Below, one piece after another: positions 46,567 through 48,076 of a stretch of 48,076 nt of DNA. The stretch is from an uncultured Clostridia bacterium. Lineage in GTDB: Bacteria > Bacillota > Clostridia > TANB77 > CAG-508. Below the pieces are notes generated by a model that worked only from the letters and a program-made list of their open reading frames with translations, ran no database searches and had not been told where the DNA came from. The number at the start of each line of letters is the position of its first letter. Within the stretch, counting starts at the first letter, position 1. A program made the position numbers and the translations under genes. Location: positions 1 to 48,076 of the forward strand of contig CANRGE010000010.1 of NCBI GenBank assembly GCA_947630065.1, in the 5' to 3' direction.

Positions 46567-47993
46567 TTAAATTATATCATTTACTATATTTAACAAGTCC
46601 ATTACCTTGCCATCATCTATTTCATTATCTTTTACTAAGTTATTGTAATTATCATTATTACTAATTATAAATTTAATAAATTCATTGCATATATTGTTTC
46701 CTTCAAATGCACATAACCAATTTTCCAATTCAGTATGTGCTTCCCCATTAAGGTACATAATGCTTCTTATTTCATTATTTACTATTTTATATGAAGAAAA
46801 TCTTGCTAATAATTTATGTATATTACAATGCGTACCATCATTATATTTTATATTACAAATTTTTTCATATGAATTATATCTTCCCTGTTTTTTTAATCCA
46901 TTCTTATCATAATAAAAGAAAATAATATTTTGATAAATATTTTCTTTATCTTCTTGAATTATATTTTATATTCATCGCTATAATATATATTTAATATTAT
47001 TAAATATAATATTAGTAATACATTACGTCTATCTTTTATATCAATATCTTTTTCCTTTAAATATATTTTCATTAAATAATACTTTCTTAATACTTTCTTT
47101 ATATGCCTAGCATTAGTAAACTGTATTGATTCAAAAAAGTCCAATATTAGTCTTGCACTATTTTCATCTAATTCAGTTATTTGAATAATATATGTTAAGA
47201 AATTTTTTGTTTGTATATTATTTATTAGATCAAATGTAATTGAAAATATCTTTTCTAAATATTCATCTGCTTTATTATAATCGTTACCATATTTATTCTT
47301 CAAAGCAAGAGTAACAGCATTTTTATCTACTCCTATTATAAATATAATATTTTTATTTATTGATAACAATAATTTTATTGCAGAAATAAGAGTAATTATA
47401 TTTTCAGATTCGCATCTGTCTAAATCATCTAAGAAAATAACCAATCGTTTATTATTATTAGGCTTAATATCTTGAAAAGCATTTTCAAATTCTTCAATTT
47501 TTTCCCATAAACATTTTTGATTGTTAATATTTTCTCTTATTTTTTTGTCTTCATTTTCAGCTTCATCTAATGCTTCTCCTGGTTTAAAATTTAAGATTCC
47601 AAGATTTATTTCGACCCCTTTTGATAAACTTTTAAATATTCCATATGCATTACTTAAAACATTACTTCCTTTTTCTCTCAATTTGTCAAAGAATTTATCC
47701 TTACCTATATATTTAAACAAAGAATATGCTAGATTATCATCTTTTTCATATTTCCATGTATCAAACCATACAACATCAAATTTGTTATGATCCAAATTAT
47801 TATAAATTGTTTTCATTAAGCAACTTTTTCCACTACCCCATGGACCATATATTGCTAATAAATTATTTTTTTCTAATAATTCCTTATTGCTATCTAATTC
47901 TAAGAAATTACAAATTGATTTTGCTTTTTGATATGACCCAAATATATCATTATCTTCATTTATTTCCTTTATTTCTTCAATTAATTCTTTCAT
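46567..47993 (-). CDS. KAP family P-loop NTPase, C-terminus displaced by a frameshift
   Basis: The main frame (46959-47993, 344 residues) has the Walker A motif GPWGSGKS (50-57) and the Walker B region RLVIFLDDLDRCE (about 190-202), both typical of KAP NTPases, which often act in phage defence. After DEYKI it stops, but the -1 frame continues from about 46990 (IIQEDKENIYQNIIFFYYD) to 46567 without a start codon. The switch lies at a four-A run (46964-46967); one more A would join the two for about 475 residues. No membrane segment is visible. It could be an assembly indel, a pseudogene or a -1 site. Confidence 0.72.
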
Positions 47994-48006
47994 AAGTACT
48001 CTCGTA

Positions 48007-48046
48007 TAATCAATTATATAGAAATATTAATCTATTTAATTGATTA
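48007..48046. promoter_or_regulatory. Inverted repeat upstream of the KAP gene
   Basis: TAATCAATT (48007-48015) is inverted at 48038-48046, about 14 bases before the KAP start. It could be an operator. The last 30 bases of the window show nothing else. Confidence 0.4.
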
Positions 48047-48076
48047 ATCCCTTTCTTTTAATTTTTTTATATTATA

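Overview
The window is a low-GC stretch of chromosome. Long A/T runs, near-consensus TTGACA/TATAAT promoters with 17-base spacers, strong GGAGG ribosome sites and the gene content all point to an anaerobic member of the Clostridia, probably an uncultured gut lineage. Supporting genes are LL-diaminopimelate aminotransferase, a four-subunit ferredoxin oxidoreductase, a WalRK-like pair, RicT, CarD, a SpoVB-like flippase, sortase and LPXTG protein, and Clostridia-type pilin-like proteins. The exact lineage cannot be read from the sequence.

Layout. 1-2510: tail of a possible transposase, a VanR-like response regulator and a SpoVB-like flippase. 2611-7937 (minus): sortase, dapF-dapL, a pseudopilin-like LamG protein and cca. 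8040-11271 (plus): a promoter and the porCDAB operon. 11302-14321 (minus): an alien-looking duplicated protein, an LPXTG surface protein, a structured intergenic element and a ferredoxin. 14384-19233 (minus): walR-walK, lepB, holB-ricT. 19374-19524: a candidate structured RNA. 19573-30908 (minus): HD phosphohydrolase, lipase, GltD-like oxidoreductase, DUF5662, uracil-DNA glycosylase, LD-carboxypeptidase, YfiH, addB and ogg. 31192-33605 (minus): two pilin-like genes with GT microsatellites, a small gene pair flanked by direct repeats, and tRNA-Met. 33712-44150 (minus): a small protein, dnaG-rpoD, carD, dut, membrane proteins, and a peptidase-queA-tgt operon. 44200-48076: small repair and restriction genes and a KAP NTPase.

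Main observation. Seven genes look broken, and each is restored by the same rule: the zero-frame codon is CGG, its C is skipped, and reading continues at GGA or GGT (glycine). The genes are the SpoVB-like flippase, the HD phosphohydrolase, queA, a secreted metallopeptidase, two paralogous pilin-like genes and a DUF4160 gene. A by-eye check of CGG on the sense strand of the other host-like genes found no in-frame CGG read as arginine, although roughly fifty CGG triplets occur out of frame. The only genuine in-frame CGG arginine codons are three in one compositionally foreign gene (11302-12027). This suggests that CGG has no normal arginine decoding here and that C-GGN is read as a +1 shift or a natural four-base glycine codon.

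Other notable items are a phase-variation-like AC/GT repeat inside the paralogous pilin leaders, one copy in frame and one out; direct repeats carrying a tRNA-Met 3' fragment around a toxin-antitoxin-like pair; a dispersed perfect hairpin family; and a stem-closed candidate RNA. No rRNA, CRISPR array or complete insertion sequence was seen.
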